Part shown: positions 36,707 to 46,386 of the stretch, piece after piece
How positions within the stretch are numbered: the stretch's first letter is position 1
Layout: each line of letters opens with the position of its first letter
Source: Shewanella oncorhynchi
GTDB taxonomy: Bacteria > Pseudomonadota > Gammaproteobacteria > Enterobacterales > Shewanellaceae
Length of the DNA stretch: 64,000 nucleotides
Direction of reading: 5' to 3'
NCBI RefSeq assembly: GCF_012584455.1
Contig: NZ_JABAEB010000002.1
Coordinates: 186,001-250,000 of the forward strand
The notes under the pieces: model-generated
What the model saw: the letters and a program-made list of their open reading frames with translations, nothing else
The model's database searches: none
What the model was told of the DNA's origin: nothing
Made by a program: the position numbers and the translations under genes

Positions 36707-38161
36707 TTATGGACGATACACTTTCACGTTCGTGTAACCTTGCTCGATTAAATACAATGCCTGCAATTTACTCATCACCCCACGCTCACAATAGAGCAAA
36801 TAAGTCTTTTGCTTATCGAGATCGGCAAACTGAGTCGCTAACTTGAAGAATGGGATGCGCTTTATCTCAATACCTTCAATTTGCAGCGGTTTGCTTTCCT
36901 CTTCTTCAGGGGCACGAATATCAATGACCACTTGGTTGGTATCGATACTGGCAACTGTTTCTGTCTCAGTAATCCGAGTATCCATTTGTTCTGCGATCTC
37001 CCTGATATCGATAGTGACAGATTGGGCGATGATCTGATCAATCAAATCCTCAGAGAACTTTTTCTCTTCCGCTTCAACCTTAGCTAATACCGCTTTTACC
37101 GTCGGCTTTTGCGAAATTACGCCGCAATATTCAGGCATTGATTTAGCAAAATCTTCGGTGCCGATTTTACGGCTCTCGTTGATAATGTCTTGCTTATCCA
37201 TGGCGATTAAGGGACGTAGAATCAATAACTCAGTACAACGGTCGATGACGTTTAAGTTGGTCAGGGTCTGGCTAGACACTTGGCCTAAACTTTCACCGGT
37301 AACTAAGGCTTGAATGCCCATACGCTCGGCGATACGCGCCGCGGTACGCATCATCATGCGTTTCAATACAACGCCCATTTGACCGTTATCGATACGCTCT
37401 AAAATCTCAGCAACCACAGGCTCAAAAGGCACGGAGATAAACTTCACTTTGTGGGATTCACCGTAGGTTTTCCACAAATGGTAAGCCACTTGTTTAACAC
37501 CAATTTCATGCTGTGCGCCGCCCAGATTGAAGAAGCAGTAGTGGGTACGAGCGCCTTTTTTGATAAATTGATAGCTAGAGACGCCTGAGTCAAAACCACC
37601 CGAAATCAAGGACAATACATCTTCCTGTGTTGCCATCGGAAAACCGCCTAGACCTTCAATACGCTTAGTCACCATATAAAGATTATCGCGCTCAATCTCT
37701 AAATTAACGGTAATGTCCGGATTCTTTAAACGCACGCCCAGCGCATCAGTAAACTGGTTTAAGCCACCACCGACATAACGTTCAACTTCAATAGAATTAA
37801 AATCATGATCGCCAGTACGCTTTACTCGCACGCAGAAGGTTTTACCCGCGAGTTGGTCACGGTAAACAGGCAAGACTTGCTGATAAATATCATCAACAGA
37901 TTCAAAGCTGTACTCATCCACTTGCACTACGTGTGCAATGCCAGGAATACACGCCAGACGCTCACCGAAAGCTTGGGCCAATTCAGGCTTATCCTTTGGT
38001 ACCATCACCATAATGCGGTCCCATTGACGCTGCACTTTTGCATCTTCGTCAACTTTTTTAAGCACATTACGGATGTTAGTTTCGAGCATTTTGGTGAAGC
38101 GCATGCGTACAGGCTTGCTCTTCATCATGATTTCTGGATACAGCTTTACAATAAACTTCAT
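36707..38161 (-). CDS. thiI: tRNA sulfurtransferase ThiI with rhodanese domain
   Basis: The 484-residue protein carries an N-terminal ferredoxin-like/THUMP region (1-165), the PP-loop ATP-pyrophosphatase signature [11 protein letters not shown], and a C-terminal rhodanese domain (about 405-484) with catalytic [11 protein letters not shown]. ThiI makes 4-thiouridine at position 8 of tRNA and transfers sulfur for thiamine thiazole. The presence of the rhodanese domain matches the enterobacterial type. GGAAATCCC precedes the ATG. It appears monocistronic. Confidence 0.95.
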   Translation of the reverse strand: MKFIVKLYPEIMMKSKPVRMRFTKMLETNIRNVLKKVDEDAKVQRQWDRIMVMVPKDKPELAQAFGERLACIPGIAHVVQVDEYSFESVDDIYQQVLPVYRDQLAGKTFCVRVKRTGDHDFNSIEVERYVGGGLNQFTDALGVRLKNPDITVNLEIERDNLYMVTKRIEGLGGFPMATQEDVLSLISGGFDSGVSSYQFIKKGARTHYCFFNLGGAQHEIGVKQVAYHLWKTYGESHKVKFISVPFEPVVAEILERIDNGQMGVVLKRMMMRTAARIAERMGIQALVTGESLGQVSSQTLTNLNVIDRCTELLILRPLIAMDKQDIINESRKIGTEDFAKSMPEYCGVISQKPTVKAVLAKVEAEEKKFSEDLIDQIIAQSVTIDIREIAEQMDTRITETETVASIDTNQVVIDIRAPEEEESKPLQIEGIEIKRIPFFKLATQFADLDKQKTYLLYCERGVMSKLQALYLIEQGYTNVKVYRP

Positions 38162-38565
38162 GGGATTTCCGCGGGCAATTTTAAAACAGCAAAATTGGTT
38201 AAAAGAATAATCGGGGGATTATATACCCAAGCAACCTAAAAAGGCGAGTTTCAGCGCACATAGCCAACAGCGACACAGGCCACATTTGTGGCGTATTCAT
38301 CGCGTATTAATGACTAAATCACGGCAGCTAATTAGGCTGAAATAATGTCACTAAAACCTATTCGAGAAGTTTGAATTGCCCTGCTTAAAATAAGTGATTT
38401 GAGATGAATCATTAACAATAAGTCGTTGAGGGATAGTTAAGGAAACTTAGGGATTACACACTCAATGTGATTAACGTAAAGCCCAAATGGATTTAAATCA
38501 ACCACAGCGATTTGATGCATAACACGTTAACTAAAAAGGGAAAAGCCCACATTAGCTCAATAAAA
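38162..38565. other. Intergenic gap between thiI and the pomAB terminator, nothing identified
   Basis: About 400 bp with the thiI promoter near 38162-38250. Apart from the AT-rich stretch at 38395-38430 I see no ORF, repeat or RNA structure I can support. Confidence 0.4.
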
Positions 38566-38588
38566 AAGCCGCAAGATTATTGCGGCTT
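38566..38588 (-). terminator. Terminator of pomAB
   Basis: AAAGCCGCAA-GATTA-TTGCGGCTTT stem; T-run on the minus strand. It begins 25 bp after the pomB stop. Confidence 0.85.
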
Positions 38589-38612
38589 TAGATTGGGAGA
38601 GTATCTAAACAC

Positions 38613-39545
38613 TTAAGGCGAATTACCGATCTGAATTTCTTCAGACTCCTTCGCTTTACCTTGCTCAATAGCAATTTCAACCCTGCGGTTACGGGCACGA
38701 TTTTCCGGAGAATCGTTAGGCACAATCGGATTGTTAGACGCCATACCAACCACTTTCATTCGATTAGAATCAAAGCCGCTGACCTGTACTAACTCATGGG
38801 CCACTGCCACGGCACGTTTGCTGGATAAATCCCAATTAGAACTATAGAGCTCATCGCTTATTTGCATATCATCCGTGTAACCTGACACTGTGATGACACC
38901 TGGCACATCTTTTAACAATTCGCCGACTGAGCGTACCACAGGTTTAAATCGAGGCTGCAGGAAACCTGAGCCAGAAGCAAATGCCCCCTTCTCACGTATA
39001 CGAATAATAATCTGCTGACCTAATGACTCAATTTCAATCGATCCATCGGTGATCTCTTTATTCAGCTCCTGCGCCATCTTCTTCACTTGCTGATTGATCT
39101 TTTCTTGCGCCGCTGCCGCTTCCGCTTTAACGGCATCGGCAACTTCTTGAGCCGTAGCACTCGCTTCGCCCCCCCGCTGAGAACCATTTTGCTGCTGCAC
39201 GCCGCCCGCACTATCGTCTTCACCCGCTTGGAAATCCAATACAGGTTCAGTCATTTCATTCGTTTGCTGGTTAATGATTTCAATCGGAGTCGGCTCAGGG
39301 CGACCAGGTCTAAACTCTAAGGCAATGACAGAAGTCCCCTTCGGGATATCTTTAACTTCCACCTTATTTTGCACACCAAAGGCATACTTCATTGAGCCCG
39401 CAATCTGTTTATACTTCATCACATCCATTTCAGAAAATGACAATAATAATACAAAAAAACACATCAACAGCGACATCAAGTCGGCAAATGTTGCCAACCA
39501 CATCGGTGCTCCGGGCGGCGGACAATTGCACTTAGCCTTAGCCAT
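38613..39545 (-). CDS. pomB: Flagellar motor stator protein PomB (Na+-type MotB)
   Basis: The 310-residue stator subunit begins MAKAKCNCPPPGAPMW and has a single membrane span LATFADLMSLLMCFFVLLLSFSEM containing the ion-binding aspartate (ATFADL), a long linker, and a C-terminal OmpA-like peptidoglycan-binding domain (ITVSGYTDDMQ, SSNWDLSSKRAVAVAHEL, NRRVEI). With PomA it forms the ion channel that turns the flagellum. The Cys-rich start and pairing with PomA indicate Na+ coupling. The ribosome site GGAGAG overlaps the pomA stop. Confidence 0.93.
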   Translation of the reverse strand: MAKAKCNCPPPGAPMWLATFADLMSLLMCFFVLLLSFSEMDVMKYKQIAGSMKYAFGVQNKVEVKDIPKGTSVIALEFRPGRPEPTPIEIINQQTNEMTEPVLDFQAGEDDSAGGVQQQNGSQRGGEASATAQEVADAVKAEAAAAQEKINQQVKKMAQELNKEITDGSIEIESLGQQIIIRIREKGAFASGSGFLQPRFKPVVRSVGELLKDVPGVITVSGYTDDMQISDELYSSNWDLSSKRAVAVAHELVQVSGFDSNRMKVVGMASNNPIVPNDSPENRARNRRVEIAIEQGKAKESEEIQIGNSP

Positions 39546-39548
39546 CGG

Positions 39549-40316
39549 CTACTCTCCGTCCGTTGTATCGATTTTACGATTTTTCTCAGCCAGATAATTT
39601 TTCAAAAAGCCTTCAATCACCCGTGGGTTTTGTCCGTCTTGAATCGCCAATACCGCATCCATAATAAGGTTACGGTTAAGCATTTCCTCTCCCATCCTAA
39701 TCGTTAACTTATCCGCGATAGGAATACAAACCATGTTAGCCAGCACCGCCCCATAAAGGGTTGTTAAAAGTGCAACGGCCATTGAGGGACCAATAGATTT
39801 AGGATCCGACATATTCGCTAACATGGCCACGAGACCAACGAGTGTACCTATCATCCCCATAGCTGGTCCCACGTCAGCAAAAGCTCTAAAAATTGCTATC
39901 CCGGTGCGATGACGTTCCTCTGTCAGCGTAATATCCTTCTCTAAGGCGTTACGGACCACTTCGCCATCATGACCATCGACCAACATATCAACAGCTTTTT
40001 GCATAAAAGTATTGCTAATTTGCGCTTCTTCTAATGCCAAAAAACCCCCTTTACGGGCAGCATCCGCCATAGTCACTGACTGTTCAATCAAGTCTTCAGG
40101 TTTATCAATTTTGAACACAAAAGCTTTTGCTGCTATTTTAGCCGCATTTAAAAACTGTTTTAGATTGAATTTCATCATTACGACGAAGAAAGACCCGCCG
40201 AATACAATCACAACCGAGGCTAAGTCGTAGAACATCATTACGCCACCACTGATCACCATCGACCAAATGATAAAACCAAAGCTCCCGACTAATCCGATTA
40301 TTGTTGCTAAATCCAC
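39549..40316 (-). CDS. pomA: Flagellar motor stator protein PomA (Na+-type MotA)
   Basis: The 255-residue protein has four membrane helices (about 5-25, 30-50, 150-170, 185-205) and the cytoplasmic loop with RKGGFLALE and the charged residues that contact FliG. GPAMGMIGTLVGLVAML and PSMAVALLTTLYGAVLAN are the two stator-channel helices. It is PomA-like by start MDLATIIGLVGSFGF and overall length. A GTG at 40316 with GAGGAG 5 nt upstream is the start. pomB begins 3 bp after its stop, so the two are co-translated. Confidence 0.94.
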   Translation of the reverse strand: MDLATIIGLVGSFGFIIWSMVISGGVMMFYDLASVVIVFGGSFFVVMMKFNLKQFLNAAKIAAKAFVFKIDKPEDLIEQSVTMADAARKGGFLALEEAQISNTFMQKAVDMLVDGHDGEVVRNALEKDITLTEERHRTGIAIFRAFADVGPAMGMIGTLVGLVAMLANMSDPKSIGPSMAVALLTTLYGAVLANMVCIPIADKLTIRMGEEMLNRNLIMDAVLAIQDGQNPRVIEGFLKNYLAEKNRKIDTTDGE

Positions 40317-40629
40317 AACGGCTCCTCAATTTTCGTAATAAACGACATAATACTTACTCTGGGTAAGCAAGAACACTCAGTTATTCTACCGAATAAGATA
40401 ATCCCACCGACACACATACGAGCCTTGTTCATCCAGATAAAAATTACCATACAAATGATGATACTATTGTCAGTTATCGGACACACACTAAGCAAGTTTA
40501 GCGACAATTTATATTTTCTGGAAAATTTCAGTAACAAAGCGTGCTATTGAGCAAATATCTTTAGTCTGAATTTGACCCTTACGCCGCCCTGATATACCTT
40601 GTGTCCGCTAAATCAAAGGAAACCTGAAC
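40317..40629. other. Divergent promoter region of pomA and xseB, nothing else identified
   Basis: 313 bp that must contain the promoters for pomAB (leftward) and xseB-ispA-dxs (rightward). I saw no repeat, operator or ORF there. Confidence 0.4.
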
Positions 40630-40869
40630 GTGGCGAAGAAACCCGAAAATCTTAGTTTTGAAGAATCCCTTGGCGAACTTGAACGCATCGTTGCCGATCT
40701 AGAACAAGGCGATATCTCCCTCGATGACGCGTTAAAACAATTTGAACGTGGCATCAATCTCGTTCGAAATAGCCAAGCAAAACTCGAACAAGCCCAACAA
40801 AAAGTGGCCATTTTACTGAAACAAGACGAAAATGCGCCCCTATCCCCCTATGCCGTTGAGGGCGAATAA
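40630..40869 (+). CDS. xseB: Exodeoxyribonuclease VII small subunit
   Basis: The 79-residue protein has the family sequence FEESLGELERIVADLEQGDISLDDALKQFERGINL, a helix-turn-helix hairpin of the XseB type. It binds XseA to form a nuclease that degrades single-stranded DNA into oligonucleotides. The start is a GTG at 40630. ispA begins 2 bp after its stop. The gene order xseB-ispA-dxs is conserved in gammaproteobacteria. xseA is not in the window. Confidence 0.95.
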   Translation: MAKKPENLSFEESLGELERIVADLEQGDISLDDALKQFERGINLVRNSQAKLEQAQQKVAILLKQDENAPLSPYAVEGE

Positions 40870-40871
40870 GC

Positions 40872-41753
40872 GTGTTAGTCAGTACCATTCAAGAATATCA
40901 ACAACGAGTTGATGATCAATTAAAACAGCGTTTTAGTACGCTTGAAGATACCGCTCCCCAATTAAAAGCCGCTATGACTTACGGTGCCTTATTGGGAGGG
41001 AAGCGCATTCGACCGTTCCTCGTATACAGTGTAGGACGCATGTTTGGGGTCGAACTCGAAAAGTTAGATGCTTGCGCCGCAGCCATTGAATGTATCCATG
41101 CTTATTCATTAATCCACGACGATTTACCCGCCATGGACGATGACGAGCTCCGCCGTGGCCAGCCGACAGTGCATATCGCCTTTGATGAGGCGACGGCCAT
41201 TTTAGCGGGGGATGCTCTGCAAACCTTAGCCTTTGAAATTGTCACCGAAGCCGTACCAGGGATCAGCAGCGAACAACATATTGCTATGGTAAGAGTATTG
41301 GCCAAAGCCTCAGGTTATCGTGGTATGTGTGGAGGCCAAGCGATAGACTTAGCCTCGACCGATAAACATATTGATCTTAACGCGTTAACTCAGCTACATA
41401 ATATGAAAACTGGCGCCCTTATCAGCTGCGCCGTTGAGTTAGCTTTGATCGCCGCAAACGCGCCAAAAGATCAGTATGCTGCTATGATGGATTTTGCTCG
41501 TGCGGTCGGACTCGCCTTCCAAGTACAAGACGATATCCTTGACATCGTAGCCACCACCGAAGAGCTAGGTAAACCGCAAGGCTCTGATACTGAATCGAAT
41601 AAGAGTACGTTTCCACAACTACTTGGACTACAAGGTGCACAAGACACCGCCAAACAACTGATCCAAGAGGCACTATCAGCGCTGGCTAAATTGCCATACA
41701 ATAGCCAGTTAATTGCAGACTTCGCCCGCTATATCATTGAGCGAAGAATATAA
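40872..41753 (+). CDS. ispA: Farnesyl diphosphate synthase IspA
   Basis: A 293-residue prenyltransferase. First aspartate-rich motif HDDLPAMDDDELRRGQPT (DDxxxxD type) and second motif QDDILD are both present, with GGKRIRPFLVY binding the diphosphate. It condenses isopentenyl diphosphate with dimethylallyl/geranyl diphosphate to farnesyl diphosphate, precursor of quinones and undecaprenol. The start is a GTG. The gene is second in xseB-ispA-dxs and is 21 bp from dxs. Confidence 0.95.
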   Translation: MLVSTIQEYQQRVDDQLKQRFSTLEDTAPQLKAAMTYGALLGGKRIRPFLVYSVGRMFGVELEKLDACAAAIECIHAYSLIHDDLPAMDDDELRRGQPTVHIAFDEATAILAGDALQTLAFEIVTEAVPGISSEQHIAMVRVLAKASGYRGMCGGQAIDLASTDKHIDLNALTQLHNMKTGALISCAVELALIAANAPKDQYAAMMDFARAVGLAFQVQDDILDIVATTEELGKPQGSDTESNKSTFPQLLGLQGAQDTAKQLIQEALSALAKLPYNSQLIADFARYIIERRI

Positions 41754-41774
41754 TAAGAGTCGAAGTATCTCGCT

Positions 41775-43643
41775 ATGAGTTTGGACATTTCTCAGTTTCC
41801 CGTGTTGGCGCAGGCCAACACCCCCAATGAGCTCCGCCAGCTTCCTCAGGCACTTTTACCACAAGTAGCCGATGAACTGCGCGAGTTCCTTCTTAAGTCT
41901 GTTGGCATGTCCAGCGGACATTTTGCCTCTGGGCTCGGCACAGTAGAACTCACTGTGGCACTGCACTATGTCTACAATACCCCCTTTGATCGACTGATCT
42001 GGGACGTAGGCCATCAAGCCTATCCCCATAAAATTCTCACGGGTCGACGTGACAAGATGCACACCATTCGGCAAAAAGATGGCTTACATCCTTTCCCATG
42101 GCGTGAAGAAAGTGAATACGACACTTTCAGCGTTGGCCATTCTGGCACGTCGATTAGCGCCGCGCTGGCGATGGCGATAGCTGCAGAAAAAGAGCAAGCA
42201 GGTCGTAAAGTGGTCGCTGTCATCGGCGATGGCGCTATGACCGGCGGCATGGTGTTTGAAGCAATGAACCACGCGGGCGACTTGCACAATGATATGCTAG
42301 TGGTACTGAACGACAACGAAATGTCGATTTCAGAAAATGTCGGCGCCCTCAACAATCATTTAGCACAACTGATGTCAGGCCGTTTCTACACCACACTGCG
42401 CGAAGGCGGCAAAAAAGTGTTAAAAGGTATGCCAGTCATCAAAGAAATGGCCAAGCGCACTGAGGAACACCTCAAAGGTATGGTCGTTCCTGGCACTCTA
42501 TTTGAAGAGTTAGGTTTCAACTACATAGGTCCTATCGATGGCCATGATGTAGACGCTCTGGTCGAGACCATGCGCAATATGCGTAATCTGAAAGGTCCAC
42601 AGGTGCTGCACATCATGACCAAAAAAGGTCGTGGTTATGAACCTGCTGAAAAAGATCCTATCGGTTGGCATGCTGTGCCTAAGTTTGACCCATCGCTATT
42701 TAAAAAACCGGCCACCAAACCCGGTTTACCGACCTTTTCTCAAGTCTTCGGTAAATGGTTGTGCGACATTGCCGAACAAGATGAGAAAGTGTTAGCGATT
42801 ACTCCTGCGATGCGTGAGGGTTCTGGCATGGTGGAGTTTTCCCAGCGCTTCCCGAAACAATATTTCGATGCAGCGATTGCCGAGCAGCATGCCGTCACCT
42901 TAGCGGCGGGTTTTGCCTGCGAAGGTTTCAAGCCTGTAGTCGCGATTTACTCGACTTTCCTGCAACGCGCCTATGATCAGCTTATTCACGATGTCGCACT
43001 ACAACAATTGCCCGTGTTATTTGCCATTGACCGTGGCGGTATCGTCGGTGCAGATGGTCCAACCCACCAAGGTGCATTCGATTTAAGTTTTATGCGTTGT
43101 ATCCCTAATATGGTGATCATGGCGCCGTCCGATGAAAACGAATGTCGTCAAATGCTCTACACTGGCTATTGCTATGATGCGGGCCCAAGTGCGGTGCGTT
43201 ACCCAAGGGGTAGTGCCACGGGAGCGATGCAAGTCGAGTCCATGACTGCGTTGCCAATTGGTAAAGGTGTCATTAAGCGCATCGGTAAGCGTATTGCCAT
43301 ACTTAACTTTGGTACCTTACTCGCATCGGCATTAACCGCTGCCGAAAGCTTAGATGCGACGGTTGTCGATATGCGCTTTGTGAAACCACTTGATGTTGAT
43401 CTGATAAAAGAAATGGCACTAACCCATGAAGTGTTAGTCACTGTGGAGGAAAATGCCATTATAGGCGGTGCGGGTGCCGGAGTGCTTGAACAGCTTCAAA
43501 AGCTAAAAATGCCTAAAGCCGTACTCCAAATTGGTTTGCCAGACGAGTTCATTAAACATGGCTCGCCAGAGGAAGTCATCCACGACTTGCAACTGGATGC
43601 CGAAGGCATACTGGCGCAAATCAATGCTTATCTAGCGCAATAG
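41775..43643 (+). CDS. dxs: 1-deoxy-D-xylulose-5-phosphate synthase
   Basis: The 622-residue thiamine-diphosphate enzyme has the cofactor motif [18 protein letters not shown] with [12 protein letters not shown], the pyrimidine domain [16 protein letters not shown], the glyceraldehyde-phosphate motif [18 protein letters not shown], and the C-terminal transketolase-like domain. It condenses pyruvate and glyceraldehyde 3-phosphate in the first MEP-pathway step, feeding the IspA step encoded just upstream. A bidirectional terminator follows at 43702. Confidence 0.96.
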   Translation: MSLDISQFPVLAQANTPNELRQLPQALLPQVADELREFLLKSVGMSSGHFASGLGTVELTVALHYVYNTPFDRLIWDVGHQAYPHKILTGRRDKMHTIRQKDGLHPFPWREESEYDTFSVGHSGTSISAALAMAIAAEKEQAGRKVVAVIGDGAMTGGMVFEAMNHAGDLHNDMLVVLNDNEMSISENVGALNNHLAQLMSGRFYTTLREGGKKVLKGMPVIKEMAKRTEEHLKGMVVPGTLFEELGFNYIGPIDGHDVDALVETMRNMRNLKGPQVLHIMTKKGRGYEPAEKDPIGWHAVPKFDPSLFKKPATKPGLPTFSQVFGKWLCDIAEQDEKVLAITPAMREGSGMVEFSQRFPKQYFDAAIAEQHAVTLAAGFACEGFKPVVAIYSTFLQRAYDQLIHDVALQQLPVLFAIDRGGIVGADGPTHQGAFDLSFMRCIPNMVIMAPSDENECRQMLYTGYCYDAGPSAVRYPRGSATGAMQVESMTALPIGKGVIKRIGKRIAILNFGTLLASALTAAESLDATVVDMRFVKPLDVDLIKEMALTHEVLVTVEENAIIGGAGAGVLEQLQKLKMPKAVLQIGLPDEFIKHGSPEEVIHDLQLDAEGILAQINAYLAQ

Positions 43644-43701
43644 GCTGAACTTGCTTATCTCGTTAAGACGCTAAATGTTATCAATAAAAAATTCCGCCCA
43701 T

Positions 43702-43733
43702 AAAAAAAGGACTGCAATTGCAGTCCTTTTTTG
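43702..43733. terminator. Bidirectional terminator between dxs and grpE
   Basis: AAAAGGACTGC and GCAGTCCTTTT pair around AATT, with A-run and T-run on either side. Confidence 0.92.
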
Positions 43734-43770
43734 TTGCTGTCTTTTATAACAGCGGCTGATCCAATAAAGC

Positions 43771-44391
43771 TTAAGCTTCGATATCTATCGTTGCGCTTTC
43801 TTGGTTTGGGCCACCCTGTGACACCATCACCATCGCAGGGCGCAGCAAGCGACTGTTCAGCTCATAACCCTTTTGCATCACCAACATCACAGTGTTCGCA
43901 GGGAACTCGGCGCTTGGCTGCATACCAATCGCTTGATGTTGATCAGGGTTAAATGACTGACCTTGTGGATCAATTTGCTTAACACCAAATTTTGCCACCG
44001 CGGTGAGTAAACTTTTTTGAGTTAACTCAACACCTTGATAAATCGCTTTCGTCGCTTCATCTTCTGAGTTTGTACCCATTAGCGCGCGCTCCATGTTATC
44101 AAGCACAGGCAAAAGCTCATTGGCGAACTTTTCCAAGGCAAACTTGTTCGCCTTTTCCACATCCATTGCGGCACGACGACGAATGTTATCGACCTCAGCT
44201 GCGGCGCGGATGACTGAATCCTTCTGCTCTTCAACTTTCGCCAAAGCTTCAGCGAGTAACTGTTCCAGCTCTTCAATACGGAAATTGGCCTGGGTAAGCT
44301 CATCGATCAGACTTGCTTCTGCGGTAGATACTTCAGACTCTACACCCTCTTGGATCAGATCCTGTTCTGCTTTAATCGATTCGTTGCTCAT
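43771..44391 (-). CDS. grpE: Nucleotide-exchange factor GrpE
   Basis: From the ATG at 44391 ([11 protein letters not shown]) the product has 206 residues: an acidic disordered start, a long coiled coil (about 40-95), and the C-terminal beta wing with [27 protein letters not shown] family sequence (here [33 protein letters not shown]). It promotes ADP release from DnaK. GGAG stands 7 nt before the ATG. The longer in-frame start (44499) would cross the heat-shock promoter. A sigma-32 promoter lies upstream. Confidence 0.95.
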   Translation of the reverse strand: MSNESIKAEQDLIQEGVESEVSTAEASLIDELTQANFRIEELEQLLAEALAKVEEQKDSVIRAAAEVDNIRRRAAMDVEKANKFALEKFANELLPVLDNMERALMGTNSEDEATKAIYQGVELTQKSLLTAVAKFGVKQIDPQGQSFNPDQHQAIGMQPSAEFPANTVMLVMQKGYELNSRLLRPAMVMVSQGGPNQESATIDIEA

Positions 44392-44437
44392 TTTCACTCC
44401 AGCTAAAAATGCTTTGTTTCTGAAATACTCTGGGCAT

Positions 44438-44466
44438 ATTATGGGGATCAATTTTGACGTTTCAAG
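44438..44466 (-). promoter_or_regulatory. Sigma-32 heat-shock promoter of grpE
   Basis: On the minus strand CTTGAAA (44460-44466 on plus) and CCCCATAAT (44438-44446) are separated by 13 bp. Both hexamer regions match the E. coli RpoH consensus. The -10 lies about 46 bp before the grpE ATG. The -35 end is 26 bp from the divergent nadK start at 44492. Confidence 0.9.
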
Positions 44467-44491
44467 GCCTAAGGCCAGATCTAGCATAAAT

Positions 44492-45370
44492 ATGACCACA
44501 AAGTTTCATACTATCGGCCTTATCGGCAAACCTCACCACCAAGGGACCAACCAAACCTTAAAGCGTCTGCATTATTGGCTGACAATGCAGGGCTTTGAAG
44601 TCTTAGTGGAAGAGCGTGTTGCTACCGAATTAGGACCCAATATCATAGCGGTCGATTTACTAGAAATTGGCGCGCGTTGCGACTTAGCCATAGTCGTCGG
44701 TGGTGACGGTAACATGCTCGGCGCGGCAAGGGTATTAGCCCGCTTCGATTTAGGCGTGATTGGGGTTAACCGCGGCAATTTAGGCTTTTTAACCGATCTG
44801 CCGCCCGATGCCTTCGAAGAGGCACTCGCCAAGGTACTCGATGGAGAGTTCGATACCGAGCATAGATTCTTACTCGAAGCCGAAGTCTATCGCCACGGTA
44901 TGCTCAAGGCGAGCAACACCGCCGTCAACGAAGCCGTACTCCATCCGGGTAAAATTGCACACATGATTGAGTTTGAGGTCTATATTGACGATCAGTTCAT
45001 GTACAGCCAACGTGCCGACGGCATGATAGTGTCAACGCCTACCGGTTCAACGGCCTATGCCCTCTCCGCTGGTGGCGCTATCCTGACGCCTAATTTACAG
45101 GCCCTGATCTTAGTACCTATGTTCCCGCACACTTTGTCGTGCCGCCCAATTGTTGTCGATGCGTGCAGCACCATAAAAATGGTTGTATCACCTGAAAATG
45201 GCGAAAACCTCGAAGTCAGCTGTGATGGCCACGTGCATTTAGCCGTGTTACCCGGCGATGAAATCATAGTGCGCCGCAGCTCTGAACGTTTACGGCTTAT
45301 TCATCCTAAAGGACACAACTATTTCCACGTGCTGCGGACCAAATTAGGCTGGGGCAGCAAATTGTTTTAA
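44492..45370 (+). CDS. nadK: NAD kinase
   Basis: The ATG at 44492 gives 292 residues, the same length as E. coli NadK. The family motifs are present: [15 protein letters not shown] (GGDG), [20 protein letters not shown], and the conserved [23 protein letters not shown] and [20 protein letters not shown]. The enzyme phosphorylates NAD to NADP using ATP. The frame stays open further left (44093), but that part crosses grpE and is not family sequence. It is divergent from grpE. Confidence 0.96.
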   Translation: MTTKFHTIGLIGKPHHQGTNQTLKRLHYWLTMQGFEVLVEERVATELGPNIIAVDLLEIGARCDLAIVVGGDGNMLGAARVLARFDLGVIGVNRGNLGFLTDLPPDAFEEALAKVLDGEFDTEHRFLLEAEVYRHGMLKASNTAVNEAVLHPGKIAHMIEFEVYIDDQFMYSQRADGMIVSTPTGSTAYALSAGGAILTPNLQALILVPMFPHTLSCRPIVVDACSTIKMVVSPENGENLEVSCDGHVHLAVLPGDEIIVRRSSERLRLIHPKGHNYFHVLRTKLGWGSKLF

Positions 45371-45398
45371 GTCTATATCTTTGGGCTAAATCACCAAT

Positions 45399-45427
45399 AA
45401 AAGAGACATATCACGTCTCTTTTTTAT
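45399..45427 (+). terminator. Terminator of nadK
   Basis: AAAAGAGAC-ATATCAC-GTCTCTTTTTT. It begins 29 bp after the nadK stop. Confidence 0.9.
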
Positions 45428-45797
45428 TTTGTAAATTTAACCTAAAAGGTTGCCATTAAAGCCTTATCTTTTCCCCTGCACAGTCTTTGGTGAACTTTTT
45501 AGCACCTCTCACAAACGGCTGGTATTCACATTAATGACGTTTAAGCATTAATGACACTAACCAGTTTGATAAAAGTTCAAACAGTATTTTTTAGTTTTGT
45601 TACTTAAAATTTCTGCTTCAATTTCACCCTGTTCTCTCAATTTCCCCTCTTAACCCATTAGAAGCGGTCACTTTTTATTTCAACTTTTATGTTGTTCTCT
45701 CAATATACTTGAATATTTTGGCTGGCTGTTCGCTCAAATAAATTGAAATTAAATTAAATAATGGTTATTAAATTTCATATTAAAGTAAAATTCATTA

Positions 45798-45851
45798 AGT
45801 GATATCCATCACAATAAAATCCCACCATTTTAAAAGGTGCTCTAGATCACT
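45798..45851. promoter_or_regulatory. Two CRP-like palindromes, upstream pair, lactate leader
   Basis: AGTGA-TATCCA-TCACA at 45798-45813 and GGTGC-TCTAGA-TCACT at 45836-45851. The first is one base from the TGTGA/TCACA consensus; the second has a degraded left half. Their centres are 38 bp apart. They are about 540-590 bp before lldP. Confidence 0.5.
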
Positions 45852-46126
45852 ATAAAAAACCATTCCAAAATGGAAATATTAGGCAAGCATTACAATAGCT
45901 TGATGAAAATAGAAGTAAATGAGTTAATCCAGCCACAACAATCTATGCGACCTTAATCACACCTTAAAAATGACTGAAAAAACCAATAACAGACTATTAA
46001 TGAAATAAATGGATCAGTTAATTGCAATAATGACGATGAATATGAGTGATAGCTCTACTTTTAATAACCAGAAAAACAACAAATTTAATTTAATATAACC
46101 AAAGTAGATATACACCCAGCAGTCTA

Positions 46127-46224
46127 AGTGATCATTGTCACATATAAGAAAATCCCCCGAGAGAAGCACCCCGCAGCACTGTAAATTAGCATTTCATATA
46201 ACAGCCAAGATGATCTAGATCATA
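46127..46224. promoter_or_regulatory. Two CRP-like palindromes, downstream pair, lactate leader
   Basis: AGTGA-TCATTG-TCACA at 46127-46142 and GATGA-TCTAGA-TCATA at 46209-46224. The TCTAGA centre is that of strong CRP sites. These are 163-260 bp before the lldP start, a likely distance for activation. The other parts of the 45428-46386 region show no ORF that I trust. Confidence 0.55.
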
Positions 46225-46386
46225 TTAGTCAAGCTCACAATAGCGTCTAGTACACAACACAGAATGTCGAGACCGTAAGTACTTGCAGTATTAACTGCTG
46301 ATTTATTGGTCTGGGAAGTCGACATGAAGGCAGATGAAAAATCCTAATATCAATAATAAGACAGACCACTTTATGAAGAGGCAAGC

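Noticed and set aside
44093..44491. Left extension of the nadK reading frame
   Set aside because: It crosses grpE and its heat-shock promoter; NadK length and start agree with 44492.
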